A DNA stretch of 64,000 nucleotides from positions 2,914,001 to 2,978,000 of the forward strand of contig NZ_CP038228.1 of the NCBI RefSeq assembly GCF_006838285.1. Reading direction: 5' to 3'. A program made the translations under genes and the position numbers. The stretch is from Xanthomonas translucens pv. cerealis. GTDB lineage: Bacteria; Pseudomonadota; Gammaproteobacteria; Xanthomonadales; Xanthomonadaceae. This document shows, one piece after another, positions 44,893-54,121 of this stretch (position 1 is its first letter; every line of letters begins with the position of its first letter). The notes under the pieces were generated by a model. That model did no database searches. It worked only from the letters and a program-made list of their open reading frames with translations, and was not told where the DNA came from.

Positions 44893-47181
44893 TCAGTGCA
44901 GCGTCGCGTTCTGCGGATCGAGCCGGTCGATGACGCTCTGCATCGCGCTGTCGAAAGCGCCGTCGTTGATGTGGCTGCGCAGCCGGCCCAGCCGCACCAT
45001 CACCGCCAGTTCCTCCGGCGAGACCACGCAAAAGCGCACGCCGCGGCGGTTGACGAACAGCAGCCGCGCCGAGATCGGGCTCACCCACGACAGCTTGCCG
45101 GTCTGCACCTTGCCGTCGCGATCGATGAAATCAAGCCAGGTGCCGATCGGCATCGCGCGGAAACGGTCGGCGTCGGCGTTGTCGTAGTCCTCGGTCGTTT
45201 CCGCAGCGGTGACCTCCACCGGCTGCGCCTCCTGCAGCGGCGGCTGCGGCAGCGCCACCTGCGGCAGCTCCGGCAGCGGGCGCTCCAGTTCCGGTCGCAG
45301 TTCGGCCACGGCCTGCAGCGTGTCGTGCAGCGCATTGATCGCCGCAGCGGCCGCCTCGGCATGCAGGCCGACGCTGGCGAAGACCTTGTGCAATGGCCCC
45401 TGCCAGGCCTGCAGCCAGGGCTTGCCGACGATATGCCGCCGCGCCTCGGTCGCTTCCTCAAGCAGGCCGTCGGCCAGCGCCAGCGCATCGCGCACGCCGG
45501 CGCCGTCCTCGCCCTCGCGCAGCACCGCCATGGTCAGGTGGTGCAGCCACGGCAGGCGCAGGAAGTCGTCCAGCGCCTGCGGCAACGGCGCCCCCTGCAG
45601 CCGCATCTGCAACTCGGCCTCGGCGCGCTGCCGGGCCAGTTCCAGCTTTTCCTGGCCGCGCTGGGTCTCGGCGGCGCGGCGCTCGGCGATCTCGATGCGG
45701 CGCCGGTGCTGGGCCAGGAAATCACGGAACTCCTCTTCCAGGGTCAGGAAGATCGCCAGGTTCTCGTTGAAATCGGCGACCAGGCGCTCGATGATCTCCT
45801 CGACCTTGCCCATCAGCACGCGCTCGGCCGGGCTTTCGCCGGTATTGCCTTCGCAGGCCTCGGCCAGCGCGTTGAGCAGGCGCCGCGCCGGATGGGTCTT
45901 CTGCACGAACATGCGCCGGTCCAGCAGCGCGACCTTGACGAACGGCACCACCAGGCGTTCGATCATCTCGCGCGAGCGCCCTTCCAGGTCGCGTTCGTCG
46001 AGCATCACGTCGAACAGCATGCCGACCAGGTCGATCGCATCCTCGTCGACTGGATCCAGCCGCGCATGTGTCGGGTCCACGCCGAGCTGGGTTGCATTGG
46101 ACAGCACCTCGCTCTTCAGCCGCTGCGCCAGCGATTCGCCGTCGTCGCCGATCGCCGCGCGCAGCGTGGCGCTGGGCGTGGCCTGCAGCAGCGACAGCAC
46201 CGAGATCATCTCGCGCTGGCTCAGCGAACGCTGCTGACCGACCGCGGCGGTGGCCGCGGAGGTGGCGTTCTCGCGCACGTTGCGGGTCTGCTGCAGCAGT
46301 TCGTGCAGCGCTTCCAGCAACATGCCCTGGCTGGCGCCAGCCTCGGCGGACTGCGGACGGCCGCGGCTCTGCGCCCAACGGTCGACGAAGCGGCTGGCCC
46401 AGGCCGGCGCGTGGTCGTCGTACTCGCCCGTCTCGCCGGCAGCGCCGCCGTCCTCGCCGACACCGGCAGCGTCGCCGCGCGACTGGCGTTCTTCCGCAGC
46501 ACGCGCACGCCGCGGCGGCGGCGGCCGCGAGATCTCCGGCATCACGCCGGCCCGCGCCAGACTGTCGTCCAACTCCTGGTAGAGCCTGCCGATGCCGGCG
46601 GTGAGATCGCGCTCGCATAGCTTGATCAGCACCAGCCGCACTTCCGGGGCCAGGTCGCTGGTGGAGAAGGCGGCATGCACCGCAACGCCGATGTGTTCGG
46701 GGCCGACCGGATTGGTGTCGGCGTCCAGTTCCAGGCCGCCGGCGATCCAGCCCAGGCGGCGATCGATGCGGTTGAGCACCGACTTCCATTCGCGCAGCAG
46801 CACGCTGGCCAGGTTGCGCACCGCCAGCCGCGATTCCAGTTCGCTTTCCGACACCAGGCTCAGGCCCTGGCCGTAGCCGGCCAGCGCCACTTCGGCCGAC
46901 AGCGGCGTGCCGGCATCCAGCGCCTGCCAGGCCTGGTCCAGTTGCGCACGGAAGCGCGCGGCGATCTCGTCGCGGCGGCGACGCAGCTCGCGCATGCCAT
47001 CCAGGAACAGCAGCTGCGAGGCGCCGGCGCTTTCGGCGCGGTCGAACAGCACGTCGTCGAAATGCGCCAGTGCGGCGGCGAACGCCTGCCCCAGCACCGG
47101 CAGCATGCCGTCGCGCGCCTGCATCAGCAGATGCGGGTCGCGCGCGGGATGTGCGTGCGGCGAGCTGGGGCTGAAACTCAT
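44893..47181 (-). CDS. DUF1631 family protein
   Basis: A 762-residue cytoplasmic protein of the DUF1631 family (function unknown, found in many Beta- and Gammaproteobacteria). It is mostly helical, with a charged coiled-coil-like stretch around residues 510-555 (AQHRRRIEIAERRAAETQRG), and a C-terminal domain (WLDFIDRDGKVQTGKLSWVS) that looks PilZ-like. The ATG at 47181 gives MSFSPSSPHAHPARD; earlier frame is not conserved-looking. A decayed second copy lies immediately upstream in the same orientation. Confidence 0.85.
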   Translation of the reverse strand: MSFSPSSPHAHPARDPHLLMQARDGMLPVLGQAFAAALAHFDDVLFDRAESAGASQLLFLDGMRELRRRRDEIAARFRAQLDQAWQALDAGTPLSAEVALAGYGQGLSLVSESELESRLAVRNLASVLLREWKSVLNRIDRRLGWIAGGLELDADTNPVGPEHIGVAVHAAFSTSDLAPEVRLVLIKLCERDLTAGIGRLYQELDDSLARAGVMPEISRPPPPRRARAAEERQSRGDAAGVGEDGGAAGETGEYDDHAPAWASRFVDRWAQSRGRPQSAEAGASQGMLLEALHELLQQTRNVRENATSAATAAVGQQRSLSQREMISVLSLLQATPSATLRAAIGDDGESLAQRLKSEVLSNATQLGVDPTHARLDPVDEDAIDLVGMLFDVMLDERDLEGRSREMIERLVVPFVKVALLDRRMFVQKTHPARRLLNALAEACEGNTGESPAERVLMGKVEEIIERLVADFNENLAIFLTLEEEFRDFLAQHRRRIEIAERRAAETQRGQEKLELARQRAEAELQMRLQGAPLPQALDDFLRLPWLHHLTMAVLREGEDGAGVRDALALADGLLEEATEARRHIVGKPWLQAWQGPLHKVFASVGLHAEAAAAAINALHDTLQAVAELRPELERPLPELPQVALPQPPLQEAQPVEVTAAETTEDYDNADADRFRAMPIGTWLDFIDRDGKVQTGKLSWVSPISARLLFVNRRGVRFCVVSPEELAVMVRLGRLRSHINDGAFDSAMQSVIDRLDPQNATLH

Positions 47182-47405
47182 GCGCAAAGGCTCCGCGCCG
47201 GGAGCGGCGCAAGAAAAAGAGTAAGAGGAAGTCGAACGGACACGGCCCCTGTTTCCGCCTGTGCATGGTAGGCAGGGTACCTGAACATCAACCATGATGC
47301 GCTTGGCATTTCAAACTCCGGAGCATGACCTCTTACCCCATCCTAGGGGGTCATTGCACAACGCCGGCTGCAGCGCGACGCGAACCCGCAGCTGCCGCCA
47401 CGGAT

Positions 47406-48432
47406 TCAGGCCGCGACGGCGACCCACTGCAGCCGGTCCACCCCCCTGCATGGCACTGTAGAACGCATCGTCGTCGCGGTGCAGGCACAGGCGATCCAGC
47501 TGCACAATCCTCGCCAGCGGTTCCGGCGAGGCGACGCACAGGCGGCCGCCGCGGCGGTTGACGAACGTCAACGGCGACGAGATCGGGCTGACCCAGGACA
47601 GCTTGCCCGGTTGCACGCGCCCTTCGCGATCGACGAAATCCAGCCAGGCACCCGTCGCCAGGGGGCGAAAATACCCGGCGGTACGGTGGTCGAAATCGGA
47701 GGCCTGCGCCGGCTCCGGCTGGCCGGCGGCGCCTCGGGCGCGACGGCCACCGGCGCGCGCGCCGCGGTCTGCAGCGGGCGCGCATGCGCCAGATCGTCCA
47801 GGGCCGCGCGCAGGCCCAGCCACGCGGCAGCGGCCGCATCCAGAACTCGACGCGCTGCGGCTGCAGCCAGCCGCCTGCCGGCACGCCGCCGCCGGCCTGC
47901 GCCTGGCGGCATTGCGCCAGCACCGCGTCGCCGAGCGCCAGCGCCGCGCTCACCGCCGCGCCATGGCCGTGGTCGCGCAGCGCCGATTGCTGCTGGTACT
48001 GGCACCAGGGCCGACGCAGGAAGGCCTCGACCGGACCCGGCAGCATGCTGCGGTCGGCGCCGCGCTGCAGGCGCTCGTCCACGGCCTGCACGGCCAGGCC
48101 ACGCGCCTTGTCGCGGCGCTCATCGGCGCGCTGCAGCTCGCTCGCGCGGCGTGCGGCGATCTCCACCCTGCGCCGGTACTGGCCTGCGCCAGATGGCCGC
48201 GGAAGCGCGCGGCGATCGGCTCGCGCTGCTGCCGCAGCAACTCGATCGCCTCGAAATAATCGTTCTGCGTCGCCCCGGCGCGCTCGGCCAGGCGAAACAG
48301 CGCATCGGCGAGCACGTCCCGTGTCTCGCCGAACGCCTATGCAAGCGGCACCGACACCACGTCCCGGACCTGGTCGAGCAGGTCCGAGTTGCGGCTGGGC
48401 AGCAGCTCCTCGGCATATTCGGAGATTGGCAT
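47406..48432 (-). pseudogene. decayed second DUF1631 gene
   Basis: Pieces of a DUF1631 paralogue appear in order across three frames. The start MPISEYAEELLPSRNSD is followed by a TAG at 48337-48339 where the intact copy has Gln. A segment ending ARFRGHLAQA then jumps, by a deletion of roughly 460 codons near 48185 plus a frameshift, to YRRRVEIAARRASELQ. Further frameshifts lie near 47843 and 47727. The C-terminal domain (FRPLATGAWLDFVDREGRVQ) ends with a shift in a six-C run near 47445; correcting it gives VDRLQWVAVAA and a stop at 47406. Non-functional. Confidence 0.88.
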
Positions 48433-48587
48433 GGCGGTGTGATACGCAAGCGCAAGTGAAACCGGCATCGATTCGGGAGTTAGCGGCAGATCATGGAAGG
48501 AACTTGACTCTCTGAGTAACCGCGGCATCCGCTGCCGCTGTTGGGCGCGCGACTATAATTCGGCGCCCACCCCACGGAATCGAGACT

Positions 48588-49163
48588 ATGCGCACACTTC
48601 ACTCGCTGCAAGCGCTGGATGAACGCCGCTCGGTGCCGTCCAGGCAGTTGGGCGAGCCGGGGCCCGACGACGCAACTCTGCTGGCGATGCTGCGCTCGGC
48701 GGTGCGCGTGCCCGATCACGGCAAGCTGGTGCCGTTCCGGTTCCTGCGCATCGCCGGCCAGGCGCGCCTGGCGCTGGGCGACTTTCTGGCCGAACGCACG
48801 CTGCAGCTCGACCCGGGCGCGCCGCCCGCCGCGGTGGAGAAGGATCGCGAACGCTTCGCGCACGCGCCGCTGGCGATCACGGTGATCGCGCGGCTGCAAC
48901 GCGAGGCGAAAGTGCCGGAAATCGAGCAATGGCTGACCGCCGGCTCGGTCTGCTTCGCCCTGCTGCAGGCGGCGCAGGCCTACGGCTTCGGCGCGCAGTG
49001 GCTGACCGCCTGGATGGCCTACGACGAAGCGGTGGCAGCGCGGCTGGGCCTGGCCGAAAACGAGCGCATCGCCGGTTTCATCCATATCGGCACGCCGCGC
49101 ATGGAAGTGCCGGAGCGCGAGCGCCCCGATCCGCAGCAGCTGCTCAGCGACTGGACCCCGTGA
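48588..49163 (+). CDS. nitroreductase family protein
   Basis: A 191-residue FMN enzyme of the YdjA-like nitroreductase type: N-terminal RRSVPSRQLGEPGPDD, VPDHGKLVPFRFLRI for FMN contacts, and a C-terminal GFIHIGTPRMEVPERERP. Substrate unknown. Its stop overlaps the exonuclease start as GTGA, so the two are probably one transcript. Confidence 0.9.
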   Translation: MRTLHSLQALDERRSVPSRQLGEPGPDDATLLAMLRSAVRVPDHGKLVPFRFLRIAGQARLALGDFLAERTLQLDPGAPPAAVEKDRERFAHAPLAITVIARLQREAKVPEIEQWLTAGSVCFALLQAAQAYGFGAQWLTAWMAYDEAVAARLGLAENERIAGFIHIGTPRMEVPERERPDPQQLLSDWTP

Positions 49164-50080
49164 ACGCGACGACGCCGACGCGACCGCTGTACCTGGTCGA
49201 TGCCAGCCTGTACGTGTTCCGCGCCTGGCATTCGATCCCGGACGAGTTCCAGGACGCACAGGGCTGGCCGACCAACGCGGTGCACGGCTTCGCCCGCTTC
49301 CTGCTCGACCTGCTCGAACGCGAGCGCCCGCAGCACATCGCCATCGCTTTCGACGAAGCGCTGGACAGCTGCTTCCGCAATCGCCTGTATCCAGCCTACA
49401 AGGCCAACCGCGCGCCGGCGCCGGATGCGCTGCGGCGGCAATTCGCACACTGCAAGGCGCTGTGCGCCGCGCTCGGCCTGGGCGTGCTGGCGCACCACGA
49501 CTACGAGGCGGACGACCTGATCGGCAGCGCGCTGCACGGCGTGCGCGGCGCCGGCTTCCACGGCGTGATCGTGTCCGCCGACAAGGACCTGTCGCAACTG
49601 CTGCTCGACTTCGACGAACAGTGGGACTACGCGCGCGGCCAGCGCTGGGGCGCGGACGGAGTGAAAGCGCGGCACGGCGTGCATGCGTACCAGATCGCCG
49701 ACTACCTGGCGCTGACCGGCGATGCGATCGACAACATTCCCGGCGTCACCGGCATCGGCGCCAAGTCCGCGGCGATCCTGCTGGCGCATTTCGGCGACCT
49801 TGACACGCTGCTGACGCGGATCGACGAAGTGGCGTTCCTGCGCCTGCGCGGCGCCGCGCAGATGGCGGCGCGCCTGCGCGAGCAACGCGAACAGGCGCTG
49901 CTGTGGCGGCAACTGGCCACCATCGCGCTGGATGCGCCGCTGGATTCTGCCGCGCCCGGCTTCGCCTGCGGCCAGGCCGACGCCGACATGCTGCACGGCC
50001 TGTGCGAAGCGCTGCGCCTCGGCCCGCTGACCCGGCGCCGCTTGCTGCAGGCGGCGGGACTGGACGCTCCGCTCGGCTGA
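49160..50080 (+). CDS. 5'-3' exonuclease/flap endonuclease (ExoIX/Xni-like)
   Basis: A 306-residue protein of the FEN family without a polymerase domain. Metal-binding acidic residues are in LYLVDASLYVFRAWHS, IAFDEALDS, YEADDLIGSA and VSADKDLSQL, and the helix-hairpin-helix is at ALTGDAIDNIPGVTGIGAKSA. More complete than E. coli Xni, which lacks one metal site. The GTG start overlaps the nitroreductase stop. Confidence 0.92.
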   Translation: MNATTPTRPLYLVDASLYVFRAWHSIPDEFQDAQGWPTNAVHGFARFLLDLLERERPQHIAIAFDEALDSCFRNRLYPAYKANRAPAPDALRRQFAHCKALCAALGLGVLAHHDYEADDLIGSALHGVRGAGFHGVIVSADKDLSQLLLDFDEQWDYARGQRWGADGVKARHGVHAYQIADYLALTGDAIDNIPGVTGIGAKSAAILLAHFGDLDTLLTRIDEVAFLRLRGAAQMAARLREQREQALLWRQLATIALDAPLDSAAPGFACGQADADMLHGLCEALRLGPLTRRRLLQAAGLDAPLG

Positions 50081-50168
50081 GCACGGCGATGCCACTACAC
50101 TGCGGTACAGCCGGGCCGCGCGCTGCCGCGGCCGCGCCCTCCTCTCCCGAACCGAGCGAACGCCGCCC

Positions 50169-50720
50169 ATGACCCGCCCCGATTCCCCGCCCCGCATCGT
50201 CTACGAAGGCAAATACCAGCGCATGGTGGTGCGCGGTACCTGGGAGTACTCCGAACGCGTGCATGCCGGCGGCCTGGCGGCGATCATCGTCGCGGTGACC
50301 CCGGACGACGAGGTGCTGTTCGTCGAGCAGTTCCGCGTGCCGCTGCAGGCGCGCACCATCGAGATGCCGGCCGGGCTGGTCGGCGACATCGATGCGGGCG
50401 AATCGATCGAGCTGTCGGCGGTGCGCGAACTGGAGGAAGAGACCGGCTGGACCGCCGACCACGCCGAAGTGCTGATGATCGGCCCGACCTCCTCCGGCGC
50501 CAGCAACGAAAAGGTTGCCTTCGTGCGTGCCAGCGGCCTGCGCAAGGTCGGCGACGGCGGCGGCGACGCCAGCGAGGACATCACCGTGCACGCGGTGCCG
50601 CGCGCCCGCGCCGCGGCCTGGCTGGTGCAGAAGATGGGCGAAGGCTACGAGCTGGACGCCAAGCTGTGGGCCGGGTTGTGGATGATCGAACACCAGCTGG
50701 ACGGCACCCCACGTGGTTGA
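50169..50720 (+). CDS. NUDIX hydrolase, ADP-ribose pyrophosphatase-like
   Basis: A 183-residue protein with a complete Nudix box beginning GDIDAGESIELSAVRELEEE (G-x5-E-x7-REUxEExGU). N-terminal VHAGGLAAIIVAVTPDDEVLF and EQFRVPLQ fit the ADP-ribose/nucleoside-diphosphate-sugar subgroup. Substrate is inferred. It overlaps the next gene by 8 nt. Confidence 0.92.
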   Translation: MTRPDSPPRIVYEGKYQRMVVRGTWEYSERVHAGGLAAIIVAVTPDDEVLFVEQFRVPLQARTIEMPAGLVGDIDAGESIELSAVRELEEETGWTADHAEVLMIGPTSSGASNEKVAFVRASGLRKVGDGGGDASEDITVHAVPRARAAAWLVQKMGEGYELDAKLWAGLWMIEHQLDGTPRG

Positions 50721-51513
50721 GCCGACGACGCATGCGCACGCCGGCCCGCCCCTGCTCGGTGTCGGCGATCCGCCGCCCTACCGCGTGCACCAGGCGCAGG
50801 GCCGCTCGCCCTACCTGCTGATCGCCGACCACGCCGGGCAGCAGGTGCCGCAGGCGCTGGCCGGCCTCGGCCTGCCGCAGCACGAACTGGACCGGCACAT
50901 CGGCTGGGACATCGGCATCGCCGCGGTCACCCGCGCACTGGCGCAGGCGCTGGATGCGTTCGCGATCGAGCAGACCTATTCGCGGCTGGTGATCGACTGC
51001 AACCGGCCGCTGGCGGCGCCGGGTTCGGTCGCCGAGCGTAGCGACGGCACCCTGGTGCCGGGCAACCAGGGGTTGAATGCCGCCGCGCGCGCCGCGCGCG
51101 CCGCGGCGATCTTCGTTCCCTACCACGCGCGCATCGCCGCGGAACTGGACCGGCGCCGCGACGCCGGCCGCGCCACCATCCTGATCGCGATGCACAGCTT
51201 CACCCCGTCGATGGCCGGCGAGTCCCGGCCATGGCACGCCGGCGTGCTATATCAGCGCGATGCCCGTTTCGCGCAGGCGCTGCTGGCCGAGCTGCGCGCC
51301 GAACCGGGGCTGGTGGTCGGCGACAACCAGCCGTATTCGGTCAGCGATGCCACCGACTACGCGATCCCGGTGCATGCCGAGGCGCGCGGCCTGGCGCACG
51401 TGGAACTGGAGATTCGCCAGGACCTGATCGCCGACCCCAGCGGACAGCGGCAATGGGCGCAACGCTTGCTCAACATGCTGAATCGGTTGCAAGCTGCCTT
51501 CACATCGGGCTGA
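50713..51513 (+). CDS. N-formylglutamate amidohydrolase family protein
   Basis: A 266-residue zinc-type hydrolase with LLIADHAGQQVPQAL, HIGWDIGIAAVTRAL, YSRLVIDCNRPL, the repeated Ala/Arg helix and IAMHSFTPSMAG, all typical of the family. It is not next to histidine-utilisation genes, so the natural substrate may differ from N-formylglutamate. The GTG start lies inside the NUDIX gene. Confidence 0.87.
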   Translation: MVEPTTHAHAGPPLLGVGDPPPYRVHQAQGRSPYLLIADHAGQQVPQALAGLGLPQHELDRHIGWDIGIAAVTRALAQALDAFAIEQTYSRLVIDCNRPLAAPGSVAERSDGTLVPGNQGLNAAARAARAAAIFVPYHARIAAELDRRRDAGRATILIAMHSFTPSMAGESRPWHAGVLYQRDARFAQALLAELRAEPGLVVGDNQPYSVSDATDYAIPVHAEARGLAHVELEIRQDLIADPSGQRQWAQRLLNMLNRLQAAFTSG

Positions 51514-51582
51514 GCGCAGGCTGCGCACTCTCGATCATCGCCGTCCGTTCAACGCCCTAGCTTTCCCACCGGAGCCTCCCCC

Positions 51583-52470
51583 ATGCTCATCCGCCTCGGC
51601 TACGAGATCCGCTACCGTTTCCTGCAGCCCACCCCCGTGCTGGCCATGCTCGACATCCACGACAGCCGCCGCACCGACATCGTCGTGGCCACCGCGCTGC
51701 AGACCGAGCCGGCGATCCCGCTGCGCGGCTACCGCGACCAGTATGGCAACAGCTGCACGCGCATGCTGGCCCCGGCCGGCGCGCTGACCCTGCGCGCCGA
51801 CGCAGTGGTGCGCGACAGCGGCCTGCCCGACCAATATCGCTACGACGCGCCGCAGACGCCGGTGCAGGAGCTGCCGGAGGACACCTTGATGTACCTGCTC
51901 GGCAGCCGCTACTGCGAGACCGACCTGCTCAGCGGCATGGCCTGGGACCTGTTCGGCAGCGCGCCGACCGGCTGGGCGCGGGTGCAGGCGATCTGCGACT
52001 ACGTACATGCGCAGATCCAATTCGGCTACGAGCACGCGCGCCCGACCAAGAGCGCGGCGCAGGCACTGCAGGAAGGCCGCGGCGTGTGCCGCGACTTCGC
52101 CCACTCGGCGATCGCGCTGTGCCGCTGCATGAACATCCCGGCGCGCTATTGCACCGGCTACCTGGGCGACATCGGCGTGCCCGCCTCGGCCGCGCCGATG
52201 GATTTCTCCGGCTGGTTCGAGGCGTTCCTGGACGGCCAGTGGTACACCTTCGACGCGCGCCACAACCTGCCGCGCATCGGCCGGGTGCTGATCGCGCGCG
52301 GCCGCGACGCCGCCGACGTGGCGATCAGCAACACCTTCGGCTACAACACGCTGGAATCGTTCGTAGTGTGGACCGACGAGACCGACCAGGCGCGCCTGGA
52401 TCCACGTCCCGCCGCCAGCGGCGTCGGCGTCGGCGCGGCCGCGCTGCACACCGAAGGGCTTTATCCCTAG
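51583..52470 (+). CDS. transglutaminase-like protein
   Basis: A 295-residue protein with a transglutaminase-like core: nucleophile Cys169 in GRGVCRDFAHSAIALCR and Asp224 in YTFDARHNLPRIGR. At the place where many relatives have DFHA the sequence is DFSGWFEAF, so Ser209 replaces the usual catalytic His. Likely a cytoplasmic peptidase or protein-modifying enzyme. It follows the amidohydrolase by 69 nt. Confidence 0.86.
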   Translation: MLIRLGYEIRYRFLQPTPVLAMLDIHDSRRTDIVVATALQTEPAIPLRGYRDQYGNSCTRMLAPAGALTLRADAVVRDSGLPDQYRYDAPQTPVQELPEDTLMYLLGSRYCETDLLSGMAWDLFGSAPTGWARVQAICDYVHAQIQFGYEHARPTKSAAQALQEGRGVCRDFAHSAIALCRCMNIPARYCTGYLGDIGVPASAAPMDFSGWFEAFLDGQWYTFDARHNLPRIGRVLIARGRDAADVAISNTFGYNTLESFVVWTDETDQARLDPRPAASGVGVGAAALHTEGLYP

Positions 52471-52902
52471 CATGGCTTGGTTGCAGGCAAGGGCGCTGGC
52501 GGGAGCGGGAGTCGGTCGCGAGCGCTAGCCCCAAGCCATCCAGCTGTGATCCCGCGGGAACATTCGGCCAGGCGACGGACGCTTCGGCCCATTGTGGGAG
52601 GGACTCAAGTCCCGACTGCAGCGCACTTACAGAACTCAGCCCCCCCGCCCGCTGCTCCGGCACACCTGCCCCGAAAAGGGGTAATGGATAAGGCAGAGGC
52701 GCACTGCTCGGCTGGCAGCGATACAATCCAGCAAACGCGGCGACACAGCATCGCCAGACGGTCGCTTGCCGGAATTTCGCCTTGCTGCCCGGCCGCAGTC
52801 GCTGTCCACCTCGCTCTGCTGGTGATGCTGTAGATCCTCGCATTCGCGCAACAGACCGCGTATTGGCGCCTGCCGCGCATGGCGGCGCACGCCATGCCCA
52901 GC
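52471..52902. other. gene-free spacer with one REP-like element
   Basis: 432 nt between the convergent transglutaminase-like gene and pip. The only recognised element is a degenerate REP copy at 52593-52616. Short frames in the region have no family character. Confidence 0.55.
52593..52616. repeat. degenerate REP-like element
   Basis: TGTGGGAGGGACTCAAGTCCCGAC has the same layout as the copies at 30249 and 30291, with the hairpin GGGACT-CA-AGTCCC. Single copy. Confidence 0.8.
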
Positions 52903-53844
52903 TCAGGCGAAGGCGTCGGTGGCGCGCACCAGGGCGTCGACGTTTTCCGCCTCGAACGCGGAATGACCAGCGCTCGGGTTGATCTGCAGCGTCGCCTTCG
53001 GCCAGGCCTTGTGCAACTCCCAGGCGCTCTGCGCCGGACAGACCACGTCGTAACGGCCCTGCACGATCACGCCGGGGATATCGGCGATCTTCCCGGCATC
53101 GCGCAGCAACTGGTCTTCCACCTCGAAGAAGCCGCCGTTGACGAAGTAGTGGTTCTCGATGCGCGCGAACGCCAGCGCGAACTGCGCGTCCTCGTGGCCG
53201 TCGACGAAATCCGCATCCACGTGCAGGAAGCTGGTGGCGCCCTCCCACACGCTCCACGCGCGCGCCGCGGCCAGACGCGTGGCCTGGTCGTCGCTGGTGA
53301 GGCGGCGATGGAACGCGGAGATCAGGTCGGCGCGCTCCACCGGCGGAATCACCGCCACGTAATGTTCCCAGGCATCGGGGAACAGGCGGCTGGCGCCTTC
53401 CTGGTAGAACCACTCCAGTTCCCAGCGGCGCAGCATGAAGATGCCGCGCAGCACCAGCTCGGTGACGCGCTGCGGATGGGTCTGCGCATAGGCCAGCGCC
53501 AAGGTCGAGCCCCAACTACCGCCGAACACCTGCCAGCGCGCGATGCCGAGCGTTTCGCGCAACGTCTCGATATCGGCCACCAGATCCCAGGTGGTGTTGT
53601 CGACCAGGTCCGCATGCGGCGTGGAGCGGCCGGAGCCGCGCTGGTCGAACAGCACGATGCGGTACTTGGCCGGATCGTGGAAGCGGCGCATCTTGGCATT
53701 GCAGCCGCCGCCCGGCCCGCCGTGCAGCAGCACCACCGGCTTGCCCTGCGGATTGCCGCACTGTTCGTAGTACAGCGTGTGGCGCGCATCCACCGGCAGC
53801 ATGCCGCTGTCAAACGGTTCGATCTCGGGATATAGCGTGCGCAT
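52903..53844 (-). CDS. pip: prolyl iminopeptidase
   Basis: Pip removes N-terminal proline from peptides. From MRTLYPEIEPFDSGMLPVDA it is 313 residues, the same length as the crystallised Xanthomonas enzyme. It has the oxyanion HGGPGGGCN and the nucleophile Ser110 in GGSWGS; the Asp and His of the triad fall in GRYDVVCPA and SAGHSAFE. The start at 53844 is chosen because the longer frame is not conserved-looking. It is followed in the chromosome by the type IV secretion scar. Confidence 0.97.
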   Translation of the reverse strand: MRTLYPEIEPFDSGMLPVDARHTLYYEQCGNPQGKPVVLLHGGPGGGCNAKMRRFHDPAKYRIVLFDQRGSGRSTPHADLVDNTTWDLVADIETLRETLGIARWQVFGGSWGSTLALAYAQTHPQRVTELVLRGIFMLRRWELEWFYQEGASRLFPDAWEHYVAVIPPVERADLISAFHRRLTSDDQATRLAAARAWSVWEGATSFLHVDADFVDGHEDAQFALAFARIENHYFVNGGFFEVEDQLLRDAGKIADIPGVIVQGRYDVVCPAQSAWELHKAWPKATLQINPSAGHSAFEAENVDALVRATDAFA

Positions 53845-53870
53845 GGCGGTTCCTGCCTGAAAACTGGATT

Positions 53871-54119
53871 TTACTCGCGGATGGCATATTGGCGGCGCTG
53901 CCTGCAGCAAACGTCGCCCAGCAGCCGCACCGATGACTCCCGCAAGGTTAGCCCCTGACCGGCCGGCCCCCTACCGCCAGGGCCTTCCTGCTGCCGCTGC
54001 TGCGCTTCCAGCGCCAGCTGCTGCTCGCGCTGTTGATTGAGGGTCTGTGCCTGCTGCACCGTCTCTTGCAATGGTGCGGCCTGCTGCATCACATCCGTCG
54101 AGGCGCGGACACCCGGCGT
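53871..54119 (-). pseudogene. Q-rich tail, possible X-T4SS effector (XVIPCD) remnant
   Basis: A frame with VRASTDVMQQAAPLQETVQQ and a Gln-rich run (LNQQREQQLALEAQQRQQEG). The pattern of an Ala/Val-Thr segment, a Pro and a Gln-rich tail resembles the C-terminal end of XVIPCD, the domain by which Xanthomonas type IV effectors bind VirD4. It lies 3 nt past the VirD4 fragment. Only the tail is present, so it is a fragment if the identification is right. Confidence 0.4.
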
Positions 54120-54121
54120 GC

